From contig JAXMNU010000001.1 of assembly GCA_034670265.1 (NCBI GenBank), positions 434,001-498,000 on the forward strand: a stretch of 64,000 bases of DNA, read 5' to 3'. Below are positions 35,773 to 43,847 of this stretch, piece after piece (position 1 is the first letter of the stretch; every line of letters starts with the position of its first letter). Below the pieces are notes generated by a model that saw only the letters and a list, made by a program, of their open reading frames with translations, made no database searches and had not been told where the DNA came from. Both the position numbers and the translations under genes were made by a program. Source of the DNA: Halomarinibacterium sp034670265. GTDB taxonomy: Bacteria > Bacteroidota > Bacteroidia > Flavobacteriales > Flavobacteriaceae.

Positions 35773-36197
35773 AAACTCCTGTACTTGTTGAACAAAAATT
35801 TAATGTGCCTAGTAAGGAAGTCTGGGAGGCAATTACTGTCCTAGATAAAATGCACACATGGTATTTTAATAACATTCCAGCGTTTACAACGGAAGTAGGT
35901 TTTGAAACTGCCTTTTTAATTGAAAATGAAGGAAGAAGCTTTACACACCTCTGGAAAATTACGGAAGTAATCCCTTTCAAAAAAATTACATACGAATGGC
36001 GTTTTAACGAATATCCATCGGTTTTAGGAACAGTTTCTTTTGAAATTTTTGAAGAACAAAAAGGCACAAAGCTTAGGGTAACCAATTACGGCATTGAAAC
36101 TTTCCCAAGAAATGTGCCAGAATTTACTAGAGAAAGTTGCCAAGCTGGGTGGGAATATTTTATAAATCAGAATTTAAAAGAGTTTTTAGATGCATAG
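35769..36197 (+). CDS. SRPBCC-domain (AHSA1/START-like) protein
   Basis: 142 residues. The pattern VEQKFNVPSKEVWEAITVLDKMHTWYFNNI, then FLIENEGRSFTHLWKITEVIPFKKITYEWRF and SCQAGWEYFINQNLKEFL is the SRPBCC fold with its internal ligand cavity. Role unknown; such small proteins bind hydrophobic ligands. The start shares four bases with the preceding stop and the end overlaps the next gene by eight, so it is inside the same operon. Confidence 0.88.
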   Translation: MKTPVLVEQKFNVPSKEVWEAITVLDKMHTWYFNNIPAFTTEVGFETAFLIENEGRSFTHLWKITEVIPFKKITYEWRFNEYPSVLGTVSFEIFEEQKGTKLRVTNYGIETFPRNVPEFTRESCQAGWEYFINQNLKEFLDA

Positions 36198-36729
36198 AAG
36201 AAAGTTCATTTTTTTAGTAGTAGTACCGATTGTTTTATTTTTTTCTGGAAATTTTTCAGCCACAGCACAAATTAGTGGAAAGTTTTATCAAGATGGCTAT
36301 CCCTACCCTTTGGTGAAAATTTATTTTGATGACATAAAGCCCAAGGTGAGTAGTGATTTTGAGGGTAACTTTTCATTAAAAATTCCGCAGGATTCCATCT
36401 CTAACACCCTAGTTTTAAGCTATAACGGAATTAACCTTCATATTGTTAATTGCCCATTGGAGGCTTCAGCAAAACTAGATTTAGGAAAAGTTATTCTTCC
36501 AAAATATAAACAACTCACTATTGAAGAATACAAACAACTAAAGCGTAGAGAACGGAAGCAATGTCGCCCGTTATATCAAGGAAGCACCCTAATGGGATAC
36601 GAAAGTAACCAACAGTTGGAATCGAATGCTTTGCAGCTTCACTGTAAAGAAGGTAATGTTGTACCGTACACCTATGACAAAAAACAAAACTACTTTATTA
36701 TTTCTTGGGAAAACTTTGTTGGATGTTAG
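36190..36729 (+). CDS. Exported protein with carboxypeptidase-regulatory-like domain
   Basis: 179 residues, signal peptide (VVVPIVLFFSGNFSATAQ). Residues about 30-95 resemble a carboxypeptidase-D regulatory (beta-sandwich) domain: ISGKFYQDGYPYPLVKIYFDDI and SSDFEGNFSLKIPQDS. The C-terminal half is charged with three Cys (CRPLYQ, LHCKEG, FVGC). Not a recognised enzyme. Last gene of the hut-led operon, followed by a strong terminator. Confidence 0.68.
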   Translation: MHRRKFIFLVVVPIVLFFSGNFSATAQISGKFYQDGYPYPLVKIYFDDIKPKVSSDFEGNFSLKIPQDSISNTLVLSYNGINLHIVNCPLEASAKLDLGKVILPKYKQLTIEEYKQLKRRERKQCRPLYQGSTLMGYESNQQLESNALQLHCKEGNVVPYTYDKKQNYFIISWENFVGC

Positions 36730-36751
36730 TAAAAATGAAAGTATCGATATA

Positions 36752-36778
36752 AAAAAAGCACCCAATGGGTGCTTTTTT
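36752..36778. terminator. Bidirectional terminator
   Basis: 12-bp stem AAAAAAGCACCC / GGGTGCTTTTTT around AAT. It can close both the hut-led operon (plus) and the coiled-coil gene (minus). Confidence 0.9.
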
Positions 36779-36796
36779 AAAATTGAAAACTAATTT

Positions 36797-37609
36797 TTAG
36801 TTCTCTTTATTTTTTTCAAAATCTGATAGTTTTGAATCATTTTCATCAAATTTCTTTTCAGCTTTATCTATTGAGGCTTCCAACTTTTTAATTTGGGCTT
36901 CGGCCTTAACAATTTTAGCTTCTTTAGCGGCAATTTCTTCTTTAGATAAAGAACCCTCTTCTTTTGCAGCATCTAATTTTGCTCGAGCGGCAGCCACTTT
37001 AGCATTGGCATTTTCTACCATTGCTTTTCTGTTATCAAGGCTCTTTCTTCTATTGCTAATACTAGCTTTTGTTGCAGAAACTTTTTCATTTTTAATAGCA
37101 ACTGTTGGCTTTCCTTTATTTACTTGGGTATCTGCTTTTGGTTTTTCTTTAGGTTTTAAAGAGGCACTGCTGCTAGACTCACTATCGTTTCCTGCAGAAC
37201 TAGAAGCACCTTCTTTAATAGTAGTCTGGTTAGCAGCTTTTATTTCATTTATTTTAGCCATCATCTCTTCCTTAAGTTTGGCCTGTTCCTTGGGATCTTT
37301 TGTACTTCTTATTTTTTTTGAGTATGCGTTTTTTATTTTTTTAATTTCATCATCTGTATTATCTCCCTTGTTAATAGCATCTTTTTTTATTTGGTCTGGA
37401 GTACCATTTACAGTACTACCCGACTCTTTCAACGAACCTTTAGTAGCATCTAGTTTTTCATCAAAATCACTTTTCTGATCTTTAACTTTATCAGCAGCTT
37501 TTAGACTACTAGGAGCATCTTTTTTAACTACCTTATCTTGAGCATTTGCAGTAGTCAATCCAAGTGCTAGGAAAAACACTACTACTATTTTTAATGTGCT
37601 ATTTTTCAT
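36797..37609 (-). CDS. Exported Lys/Ala/Ser-rich coiled-coil protein
   Basis: 270 residues, signal peptide ending ATANAQ-like (LALGLTTANAQ). Composition is dominated by Lys, Ala, Glu, Asp and Ser. A Ser-rich linker (SSSAGNDSESSSSAS) at about 136-152 separates a charged N-terminal half from a long C-terminal coiled coil (185-268: AAKEAKIVKAEAQIKKLEASIDKAEKK). No enzyme motif. Probably an envelope or periplasmic structural protein; the neighbouring small lipoprotein has the same coiled-coil style and lies 30 bases upstream in the same direction. Confidence 0.7.
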   Translation of the reverse strand: MKNSTLKIVVVFFLALGLTTANAQDKVVKKDAPSSLKAADKVKDQKSDFDEKLDATKGSLKESGSTVNGTPDQIKKDAINKGDNTDDEIKKIKNAYSKKIRSTKDPKEQAKLKEEMMAKINEIKAANQTTIKEGASSSAGNDSESSSSASLKPKEKPKADTQVNKGKPTVAIKNEKVSATKASISNRRKSLDNRKAMVENANAKVAAARAKLDAAKEEGSLSKEEIAAKEAKIVKAEAQIKKLEASIDKAEKKFDENDSKLSDFEKNKEN

Positions 37610-37639
37610 TTTATTTAAATTTTATTGTTTTTTATTTAA

Positions 37640-37843
37640 TTATATGCTGTCTAATTCTTTAAGAGTTTCTTCTAATTCATCAGCATTAGATTTAACCTCT
37701 TCAGATATGGTTTCAATCTCTGTTTCAATGTTTTCAACCTCTTCAATGGCTGCGTTCAATTCGGCCTCTTCTTTTGCAGTATCCCTACAAGAGATAAACG
37801 CTACAAAAAGCAATGCCAAAAAGATTTTTGTTACAAGTTTCAT
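37640..37843 (-). CDS. Small coiled-coil lipoprotein
   Basis: 67 residues. Lipobox FVAFISC (Cys19) with RDTA after it, then a single acidic helix (EEAELNAAIEEVENIETEIETISEEVKSNADELEETLKEL) with clear heptads. In layout it recalls Braun-type lipoproteins, but it is acidic and lacks a terminal Lys, so peptidoglycan linkage is not implied. First gene of a two-gene unit with the larger coiled-coil protein. Confidence 0.72.
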   Translation of the reverse strand: MKLVTKIFLALLFVAFISCRDTAKEEAELNAAIEEVENIETEIETISEEVKSNADELEETLKELDSI

Positions 37844-38082
37844 AGTTTTTTAGTTATGTTATACTGTTCAAATCTACAACTTTAAAACTATTTATAATAA
37901 AAAAACATACCCCTGTATTTTCTAATTGAAAAAACGAGAGGTATGCTCAACAGCTAACTAAACAACCAAACAAATAATCAAACTATTTTGCCTGATTACT
38001 TATATAACAGTTCAAAAACAATTTTCCCTACCCAAAAACCGACAATTTTTAATTTTTAGCTGGGGTAAAAAATCCGAAAGCG

Positions 38083-38090
38083 TATCTTTG
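38083..38090 (+). promoter_or_regulatory. -7 element of pheT
   Basis: TATCTTTG, an exact TAnnTTTG match, 24 bases before the ATG. No TTTG at the right upstream distance; a TTTTTAG stretch may stand in. Confidence 0.6.
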
Positions 38091-38114
38091 CATCTTTAAA
38101 AGGCAAAATAGAAG

Positions 38115-40541
38115 ATGAAGATTTCTTACAACTGGCTCAAAAAATTCATTAAAGTAGATCAAAGTCCTGAAGAAACAGGCGAATTACTTACCGATTTAGG
38201 TCTCGAAATTGAAGGAATTGAAGCATTTACTTCTATCCCTGGTGGTCTTGAGGGCATTGTTGTAGGCCATGTGCTAGAATGTATTCAACATCCTAATGCC
38301 GACCGACTAAAACTCACCAAAGTAGATATAGGTGAAGCAGCACCCTTACAAATAGTATGCGGCGCGCCCAATGTGGCTGTGGGTCAAAAAGTACCTGTAG
38401 CAACCATAGGAACTACCTTATACGATGCCGAAAAAAATCCTTGGACTATAAAAAAAGGGAAAATACGAGGGGAAGAAAGCCAAGGAATGATCTGTGCCGA
38501 AGATGAACTACATATTGGAACAAGTCACGACGGGATTATGGTGTTAGATTCCCAATTAAAGCCTGGCACTCTTTTTTCTGAAGTCATCGGTATTGAAAAT
38601 GATCATATCTTCGAAATTGGACTTACCCCTAACCGTGCCGATGCCATGAGCCATTGGGGCGTTGCAAGAGATTTACGTGCTGGATTGCTTCAAAAAGGGA
38701 TTTCATTAGAATTAATCACCCCATCCACAAGTAGTTTTCATGTAAACAACCGTTCCTTAAAGATGGATGTTTCGGTTGTAAACAATGAGTTAGCCCCTCG
38801 TTACTGCGGAATTACCATAAGTGGTTTAAAAGTAGAGGGCTCCCCTACTTGGCTTCAAAATAGGTTAAAATCTATTGGACTTTCCCCAATAAATAATGTG
38901 GTGGATATCACCAATTATATTCTACACGAATTAGGACAACCGCTTCACGCCTTTGATGCTAGTAAAATAAATGGCGGAAAAGTGATTGTAAAAACGCTCC
39001 CAGCTGGAACAGTTTTTACAACTCTTGATGGAGTAGAACGCAAACTAGACAAGGAAGACCTTATGATTTGTGATGCCGAAAAGCCTATGTGTATTGCAGG
39101 TGTTTTTGGAGGTATCAATAGTGGTGTTACAGAAACAACTACGAGTATCTTTTTGGAAAGTGCCTATTTTAATCCTGTTAGTATTAGAAAAACGGCTAAA
39201 AGACACGCACTCAATACCGATGCTTCTTTCAGATTTGAAAGAGGGATAGACCCAAACATTACAGAATATGCCTTGATGGTAGCCGCTATTATGTTGGAAG
39301 AAATTGCAGGTGGAGAAATTAGTAGTGACGTGGTTGATATTTACCCAAAAAAGATTGAAGACCATCAGGTTTTCTTGAGTTATGAAAACACCACAAAACT
39401 TATTGGTGAAGAAATTCCTCGAGAAACCATTAAACAAATACTTACCTCGCTCGAAATAAAGATTAATAACGTCACCGAAACAGGAATTGGAATCACCATT
39501 CCAGCCTATAGAAATGATGTTACGCGAGAGGCAGATGTGATAGAAGAAGTGCTACGCGTGTATGGTTATAACCGTATTAAAACCTCCACAAAGCTCAATG
39601 CTTCTATGGCTTCTATTAAAAGAATTGAAGACTACAAAGTACAAGACAAAGTGGGCGGCCAGTTAACGGCATTAGGGTTTCACGAAATGCTCAACAATTC
39701 GCTATCTAACGAAGCCTATTACAAGCATACCCAAACCTTACACCCAGAACATTTGGTTAAAATGCTGAATCCGTTAAGCAAGGATTTGGAGGTCTTACGT
39801 CAGTCGATGTTGTTTGGCGGATTAGAATCTTTGGCTTTTAACGCGAACCGAAGAATTGAAAACATTAAACTCTTTGAGTTTGGAAAGACCTATCATCAAT
39901 TTCCAAACAATCGAGAGGAACACAAGCATCTTTCGCTTATTGTTTCGGGAAATAAAACAAATGATACTTGGGCATTTCCTTCACAAAAAACCAGCTTCTT
40001 TTATCTAAAAGGCGTGGTGCAATCTATTTTACAAGGGCTTGGTATTACTGGGTATGCTGAAAGTGAATTAAAAAACGATATTTTTTCGGAAGGAATTTCG
40101 CTTCAGAAAAACAAAAAGCTTTTAGTAGAATTCGGAATTATTTCAAAAAAGATTGCCAAACATTTCAGTATTGAATCTGAAGTATTATACGCAGATTTCC
40201 ACTGGGATCAAGTGCTGCAAGAGCTTACAGGTAGCGATGTGCAAGTGACTTCTATTCCGAAATTTCCAAAAGTGAAACGCGATTTTGCCTTGTTGCTTGA
40301 CAACGAAGTCCGTTTCGAAAATTTAAAATCGGCTGCATTACAAACAGAAAAGAACTTATTAAAAGAAGTGTCTTTGTTTGATGTGTATATGGGTAAAAAT
40401 CTTCCGAAGGGTAAAAAGAGTTACGCGCTTAGTTTTACTATTCAGGATGAAAACAAAACACTTACCGATAAGCAGATTGACAAAATCATGGCAAAGCTTC
40501 AGCAAACATTTGAAAAGGAGTTTGGCGCCACGCTTCGATAA
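38115..40541 (+). CDS. pheT: Phenylalanine--tRNA ligase beta subunit
   Basis: 808 residues, full length. In order: N-terminal MKISYNWLKKFIKVD, tRNA-binding EMAP-like domain (about 40-155, GVVGHVLECIQHPNADRLKLTKVD), B3/B4 editing domain (about 210-390, NNVVDITNYILHELGQPLHAFDA), B5 (about 400-475), core domain and C-terminal ferredoxin-like anticodon-binding domain (about 715-808, PKFPKVKRDFALLLD). It forms the alpha2-beta2 enzyme that charges tRNA-Phe and edits mis-charged Tyr. pheS is not adjacent, which is usual for this phylum. Monocistronic. Confidence 0.97.
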   Translation: MKISYNWLKKFIKVDQSPEETGELLTDLGLEIEGIEAFTSIPGGLEGIVVGHVLECIQHPNADRLKLTKVDIGEAAPLQIVCGAPNVAVGQKVPVATIGTTLYDAEKNPWTIKKGKIRGEESQGMICAEDELHIGTSHDGIMVLDSQLKPGTLFSEVIGIENDHIFEIGLTPNRADAMSHWGVARDLRAGLLQKGISLELITPSTSSFHVNNRSLKMDVSVVNNELAPRYCGITISGLKVEGSPTWLQNRLKSIGLSPINNVVDITNYILHELGQPLHAFDASKINGGKVIVKTLPAGTVFTTLDGVERKLDKEDLMICDAEKPMCIAGVFGGINSGVTETTTSIFLESAYFNPVSIRKTAKRHALNTDASFRFERGIDPNITEYALMVAAIMLEEIAGGEISSDVVDIYPKKIEDHQVFLSYENTTKLIGEEIPRETIKQILTSLEIKINNVTETGIGITIPAYRNDVTREADVIEEVLRVYGYNRIKTSTKLNASMASIKRIEDYKVQDKVGGQLTALGFHEMLNNSLSNEAYYKHTQTLHPEHLVKMLNPLSKDLEVLRQSMLFGGLESLAFNANRRIENIKLFEFGKTYHQFPNNREEHKHLSLIVSGNKTNDTWAFPSQKTSFFYLKGVVQSILQGLGITGYAESELKNDIFSEGISLQKNKKLLVEFGIISKKIAKHFSIESEVLYADFHWDQVLQELTGSDVQVTSIPKFPKVKRDFALLLDNEVRFENLKSAALQTEKNLLKEVSLFDVYMGKNLPKGKKSYALSFTIQDENKTLTDKQIDKIMAKLQQTFEKEFGATLR

Positions 40542-40732
40542 AAAAAAGAGCAGCCCGAAGGCTACTCTAGTGTAGGTAAATTCACATTAACCAATACGAT
40601 TTGGGAAACCATAGCAGTGGCTAATTATAATCCAATAAATTATGTACTTCTATAAACGAAATTAAAGACCACTTGGTTTTTGAATACTAGCTTTTTCTAC
40701 CTATCTTATACATTACAAAAAAAAACAATACG

Positions 40733-40951
40733 ATGAAAAGAATATACACAGGCCCCTCTCTAGTTGCCAAAAGATTGATTGCCGAACTCAACGAAATTGG
40801 CATACAACCCGTGGAACGTAACGATTTAAATAGTGCATCCATTGCGGGTTTTGCAGGAGCTGTGCCCGACCAATCACAGTTATTTATTAGAGAAGATGAG
40901 TACGAAAAAGCTGCCGATATTATTACTGCCTTTATCGAAAATAACGGCTAG
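40733..40951 (+). CDS. DUF2007-family putative signal-transducing protein
   Basis: 72 residues: MKRIYTGPSLVAKRLIAELNEIGIQPVERND then QSQLFIREDEYEKAADIITAFI. This is the short DUF2007 pattern, a beta-alpha-beta fold that often occurs alone or at the end of larger proteins; biological role unsettled. Cytoplasmic. It is preceded by 191 bases without a gene and followed by the 21-bp repeat array. Confidence 0.82.
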   Translation: MKRIYTGPSLVAKRLIAELNEIGIQPVERNDLNSASIAGFAGAVPDQSQLFIREDEYEKAADIITAFIENNG

Positions 40952-40988
40952 TCTTCTTAAGCTATAAACAATCCATTTTTTTATAAAT

Positions 40989-41219
40989 GTTAGTAAAAAG
41001 CTAACAAGTGTTAGGTAAATTCGAACATCTGTTAGGTAAACTCGAACACGTGTTAGAAAAAATCTAACTCCAGTTAGGTAATTTCGAACCTCTGTTAGGT
41101 AAAATCGAACACGTGTTAGAAAAAGTCTAACTCCTGTTAACAAAAAACTAACTCTGGTTAGGAAAAAGCTAACTCGGGTTAGGAAAAAGCTAACTTGGGT
41201 TAGAAAAAAACTAACTTTT
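40989..41219. repeat. Tandem array of eleven 21-bp repeats with internal GTTAG...CTAAC inverted ends
   Basis: Eleven uninterrupted units of exactly 21 bases, each opening GTTAG (one GTTAA) and carrying CTAAC or CGAAC at positions 13-17, so most units can fold a 5-bp hairpin. Units 2-4 and 5-7 are near-identical triplets (five differences in 63), showing a recent 63-bp duplication. The last four units are more A-rich. The period equals two helical turns. Both strands are partly open in one frame (7-residue repeats), but no export signal or usable start supports a gene. Lies in the 378-base gap between the DUF2007 gene and the accessory island. Confidence 0.85.
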
Positions 41220-41298
41220 TAGTGTAAGCAATCGTAAAACGGGAAAAATAGTATATTAGCATATATAGGAGAAATATCACACAGGTTGATATTTACTA

Positions 41299-41307
41299 GT
41301 TGTGAGC
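41299..41307 (+). repeat. Left boundary of the candidate cassette (GTTGTGAGC)
   Basis: GTTGTGAGC is the exact complement of GCTCACAAC at 41961-41969, just after the next gene. In integron cassettes the first bases after the recombination cut mirror the first bases of the cassette's own attC, which is this relation. No complete palindrome is seen upstream of it. Confidence 0.45.
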
Positions 41308-41329
41308 AAGCTGAAAAAACCAAATCTGA

Positions 41330-41953
41330 ATGTTTGAATTCCTTAAGAAAAAGAGATTATCAAAAGAAGACAAGTTCTGGAAATACTTTGAGAGGAATAA
41401 AAAATCGCTTGAGGAATTTATTAATTCTGACTTATCTGATTACACAGCTTATAATAATCTGACAGATACAATTCACAAATATTCTGAATTGATATTCCCA
41501 GAAATAACTCAAAACAGTGATGGAAAGTTCGTTTTGATTATAACACCAGACGGAAAACCAAGCGGGATTCCTGACGTCGAAAAACTATACAACTCAAAAC
41601 CTGAAATTGAAAACTGGATTGTCGAAAAATTTAGACAACCAAAAGACGATTTGAAATTTGAATATGACGGACTTGAATATCCGAGTTCGGACGTTGAAAT
41701 TATTCCTGAATTCGTGAATGAAGAGGGAAAAGTAGATATTCGAGTTTATATAAAGAATATGAATTTGGACAAAGAAAAGTACCAAACTATGGCTTGGCTT
41801 TATTTGGATAACATACTCGGCGAATTTAATTCAATTACGAAAATAAGATACGCCGATTTTTTTCATTTGGACGAAGGACAAATAGTTAGAGACAGCATAT
41901 CGATTTTGGAATTGAGAAAAAGGATTGATAAAGAAATATATAATGTTGAATAA
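41330..41953 (+). CDS. Hypothetical protein (cassette gene 1)
   Basis: 207 residues, no signal peptide or membrane segment, rich in Lys, Glu, Asp and Ile. It opens MFEFLKKKRLSKED like many small cytoplasmic accessory proteins. Recognisable blocks are few: LIITPDGKPSGIPDVEKLY and DVEIIPEFVNEEGKVDIRVYIKNM. I do not recognise a family. It is flanked by an exact 9-base inverted repeat and followed by the attC-like palindrome. The start lies 30 bases after the left boundary. Confidence 0.62.
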   Translation: MFEFLKKKRLSKEDKFWKYFERNKKSLEEFINSDLSDYTAYNNLTDTIHKYSELIFPEITQNSDGKFVLIITPDGKPSGIPDVEKLYNSKPEIENWIVEKFRQPKDDLKFEYDGLEYPSSDVEIIPEFVNEEGKVDIRVYIKNMNLDKEKYQTMAWLYLDNILGEFNSITKIRYADFFHLDEGQIVRDSISILELRKRIDKEIYNVE

Positions 41954-41960
41954 AAAGCCA

Positions 41961-42093
41961 GCTCACAACAACGTGTATAGCTCATTGCGGCTGAATTCCT
42001 AATCGGAATTCATTGCAATTTGCTATCTTTCGGTTACGGTGGAAAATCATAGCTGATTTTCCGCAACAAGCCATACACAAACACGTTGTACAC
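41961..42093. repeat. attC-like imperfect palindrome
   Basis: About 130 bases. Left arm (41964-41990: ACAACGTGTATAGC then TTGCGG) pairs with right arm (42061-42091: CCGCAA then GCCATACAC and ACGTTGT) with a 6-base bulge. Two hairpins sit inside: GAATTCC / GGAATTC (41993-42011) and GGAAAATCA / TGATTTTCC (42041-42062). The element ends GTTGTACAC, and the next gene's ATG follows four bases later. Size and bulged-arm layout resemble integron attC sites; the consensus R' sequence is not perfectly matched. Confidence 0.5.
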
Positions 42094-42094
42094 A

Positions 42095-42934
42095 ATGATG
42101 AAAAAACTACTTATTGTATTCATTCTGACTTTTGCAATTTTAGCTTGTAGAGAAAATTCCACCGAATTTAATCAGAATGAAATAATTGAGTATTATCCAC
42201 ACAATCCAAAAGTAGTTTTTAAAAAAATAATTCATAAAACTGACTTCGATAGTGTTTACTTTTATTACGACAATGGAGCTTTATTTAAAAAAGGAAAACA
42301 ATATAGAGAAAATCAAAAATTTGGAATTTGGCAATTATATGACAAAGAAGCGAACTTAAGAGAAATCCGGGAATGGTTTACAATAAATGGTAAATCAAGG
42401 GCAAATCGAGTTTGGCACTTAAGCAAAAAAGGAGATACTATTGCTTGGAGAACTGAAGACACAATTTATAAACAGAAAGAGTTCATTAATGACACAATTT
42501 ATTTTCGTAATACCAAATACGATGTAATATATTTTAATAAAGATACTATCAAATTAAACGAATCTCTAAAGGGTTATATAGAGATTTGGTCTCCAGTTAT
42601 AAGAGACTATCCTCCAAATGTGAGAGCCTTCATAGCACAAGAAAAAAATAATTTCAACTATGATTTTTCCAATAAAAACGAAATAAAACTTGATACTTTT
42701 TATGATTTAACGATTGATATCGAAAATCAAAAATGGTTTCCAGGTGCTGATTTCAATGATTTAGTTGTAATCGGAAAATGGTTTGATACAACTGGAGAAA
42801 AAATAATCCGTGGATATTATCAACAGTACTTCATTGGACCAACTGAATTAGATAAAAATGGGAGAAAAATAGATAGCATAATTGGATATAAAACTTACTT
42901 TGAGAAAAAAGTAGTTGTAATTGATAGCATTTGA
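42095..42934 (+). CDS. Hypothetical lipoprotein with MORN-like segment (cassette gene 2)
   Basis: 279 residues. The ATG at 42095 opens MMKKLLIVFILTFAILAC with lipobox Cys18; an earlier in-frame TTG falls inside the palindrome. Residues about 55-95 (VYFYYDNGALFKKGKQYRENQKFGIWQLYDKEANL) resemble the YwqK/MORN repeat, also seen in the lipoprotein at 60225-60746. The rest is charged and beta-rich. Envelope-exposed. Start lies directly against the attC-like site, as in integron cassettes. Confidence 0.65.
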   Translation: MMKKLLIVFILTFAILACRENSTEFNQNEIIEYYPHNPKVVFKKIIHKTDFDSVYFYYDNGALFKKGKQYRENQKFGIWQLYDKEANLREIREWFTINGKSRANRVWHLSKKGDTIAWRTEDTIYKQKEFINDTIYFRNTKYDVIYFNKDTIKLNESLKGYIEIWSPVIRDYPPNVRAFIAQEKNNFNYDFSNKNEIKLDTFYDLTIDIENQKWFPGADFNDLVVIGKWFDTTGEKIIRGYYQQYFIGPTELDKNGRKIDSIIGYKTYFEKKVVVIDSI

Positions 42935-43037
42935 ATAAATAACTACTTACATCAACACCTATAAACCAAGACTCACAATTCGCCAAACCAAAAATAATCG
43001 CTAATTTAACCTGTAGCCATATTTCAGGACAAGACAT

Positions 43038-43490
43038 TTGAAAACAAAACAATTGGAATTAAGAGAATTTCAGAATAGGGTAAAAGAAATTGAACAAATT
43101 CTCGAGAATTTGGATGAAATTGAAGCTAAATGGATTGAACCTCAATGGTTTCACATTGAACCCAAAAATGAGAAATATTCGTCGATTTCAATACGATATG
43201 AATTTGATGAAGTGAGAGTTGGAATTGACCATGTTAAAGAATATTATTCGGACAAATATGGAAAAGGCAGAACTTATAATGATGGAATAAATCGATTCAT
43301 TGAAGTATTGAATTCTAGAATAAAGAGACAAGTTAAGTATAAGGGTAATTTTCATTTTCGGACTGACTATTTGGTTGAACGAAATGGTAGGTTTGAAAGT
43401 TTTGCAACAATGCTTTTTTGGGTATTCCCATTTTGGAGAAAAACAAGAATTGATGAATTCGTTCAAAATCCAATTATAATAAATGAATAA
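43038..43490 (+). CDS. Hypothetical protein with TTG start (cassette gene 3)
   Basis: 150 residues. The frame opens at 43017 after a TAG and contains no early ATG; TTG at 43038 is the only plausible start. Cytoplasmic, with a C-terminal aromatic-basic stretch (MLFWVFPFWRKTRIDEF). Coiled N-terminus (REFQNRVKEIEQILENLDEIEAKW). I do not recognise a family. The lack of an ATG may mean the gene is decaying or that the true start was lost. 103 bases separate it from the preceding lipoprotein gene. Confidence 0.5.
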   Translation: MKTKQLELREFQNRVKEIEQILENLDEIEAKWIEPQWFHIEPKNEKYSSISIRYEFDEVRVGIDHVKEYYSDKYGKGRTYNDGINRFIEVLNSRIKRQVKYKGNFHFRTDYLVERNGRFESFATMLFWVFPFWRKTRIDEFVQNPIIINE

Positions 43491-43492
43491 AA

Positions 43493-43526
43493 ACGTGTTA
43501 CAACAACGTATAACCGCAATTACGGC
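43493..43526. repeat. Truncated left arm of an attC-like site
   Basis: GTGTTACAAC at 43495-43504 then AACGTATAACCGCAATTACGG: same outline as the left arm of the palindrome at 41961. GTGTTACAAC is, apart from one inserted base, the complement of GTTGTACAC that opens the cassette at 42085. No right arm is seen before the next gene. Confidence 0.42.
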
Positions 43527-43566
43527 GAAAATGTATTATATTGACTTAATAATATAAAAACAACAC

Positions 43567-43791
43567 ATGGAAAATATCTGGGTAGTACTTATAGCAATAC
43601 TTATTTTCTTAGGATTTGCTTTTCTTTTTTGGAAATTTACCAATAAAGACATCAAAAAAGAATACGGTAAAAAAGCCTGGAAACATTGGCCCTCGAGATT
43701 ATCCTATTGGCAAGCTGTAATCTTATATAGTACGGGATTAACCGTAATAACTATGTTTGTGTTAAGATGGGCTACTATTTTGGATTTTTAG
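43567..43791 (+). CDS. Small two-helix membrane protein
   Basis: 74 residues. Two hydrophobic helices (about 4-23, WVVLIAILIFLGFAFLFWKF, and 50-70, AVILYSTGLTVITMFVLRW) with a basic connecting loop (KKEYGKKAWKHWPSR). No family recognised. Probably an inner-membrane miniprotein. Its stop codon lies in an 8-base tandem repeat (unit ATTTTTAG) that runs on to 43815. Confidence 0.58.
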   Translation: MENIWVVLIAILIFLGFAFLFWKFTNKDIKKEYGKKAWKHWPSRLSYWQAVILYSTGLTVITMFVLRWATILDF

Positions 43792-43815
43792 ATTTTTAGA
43801 TTTTTAGATTTTTAA
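43782..43815 (+). repeat. 8-bp microsatellite at a gene end
   Basis: About four copies of ATTTTTAG. The first copy includes the last codon and the TAG stop of the small membrane protein, so copy-number change would not alter the protein. Confidence 0.7.
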
Positions 43816-43847
43816 TATACAATAGCTAGTAATGCTGAACAATAACT

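Noticed and set aside
37911..37950. CATACC...GGTATG inverted repeat upstream of pheT as a tRNA-sensing attenuator
   Set aside because: The stem is short and interrupted, and no T run or leader peptide follows it.
40880..41143. Minus-strand open frame of 7-residue repeats (LTGVRLF, LTRVRFY...) across the 21-bp array
   Set aside because: It is produced by the 21-base period. There is no promoter, start context or export signal, and it overlaps the real DUF2007 gene at its end.
40989..41219. CRISPR array
   Set aside because: Units are contiguous with no unique spacers, and no cas genes are present.
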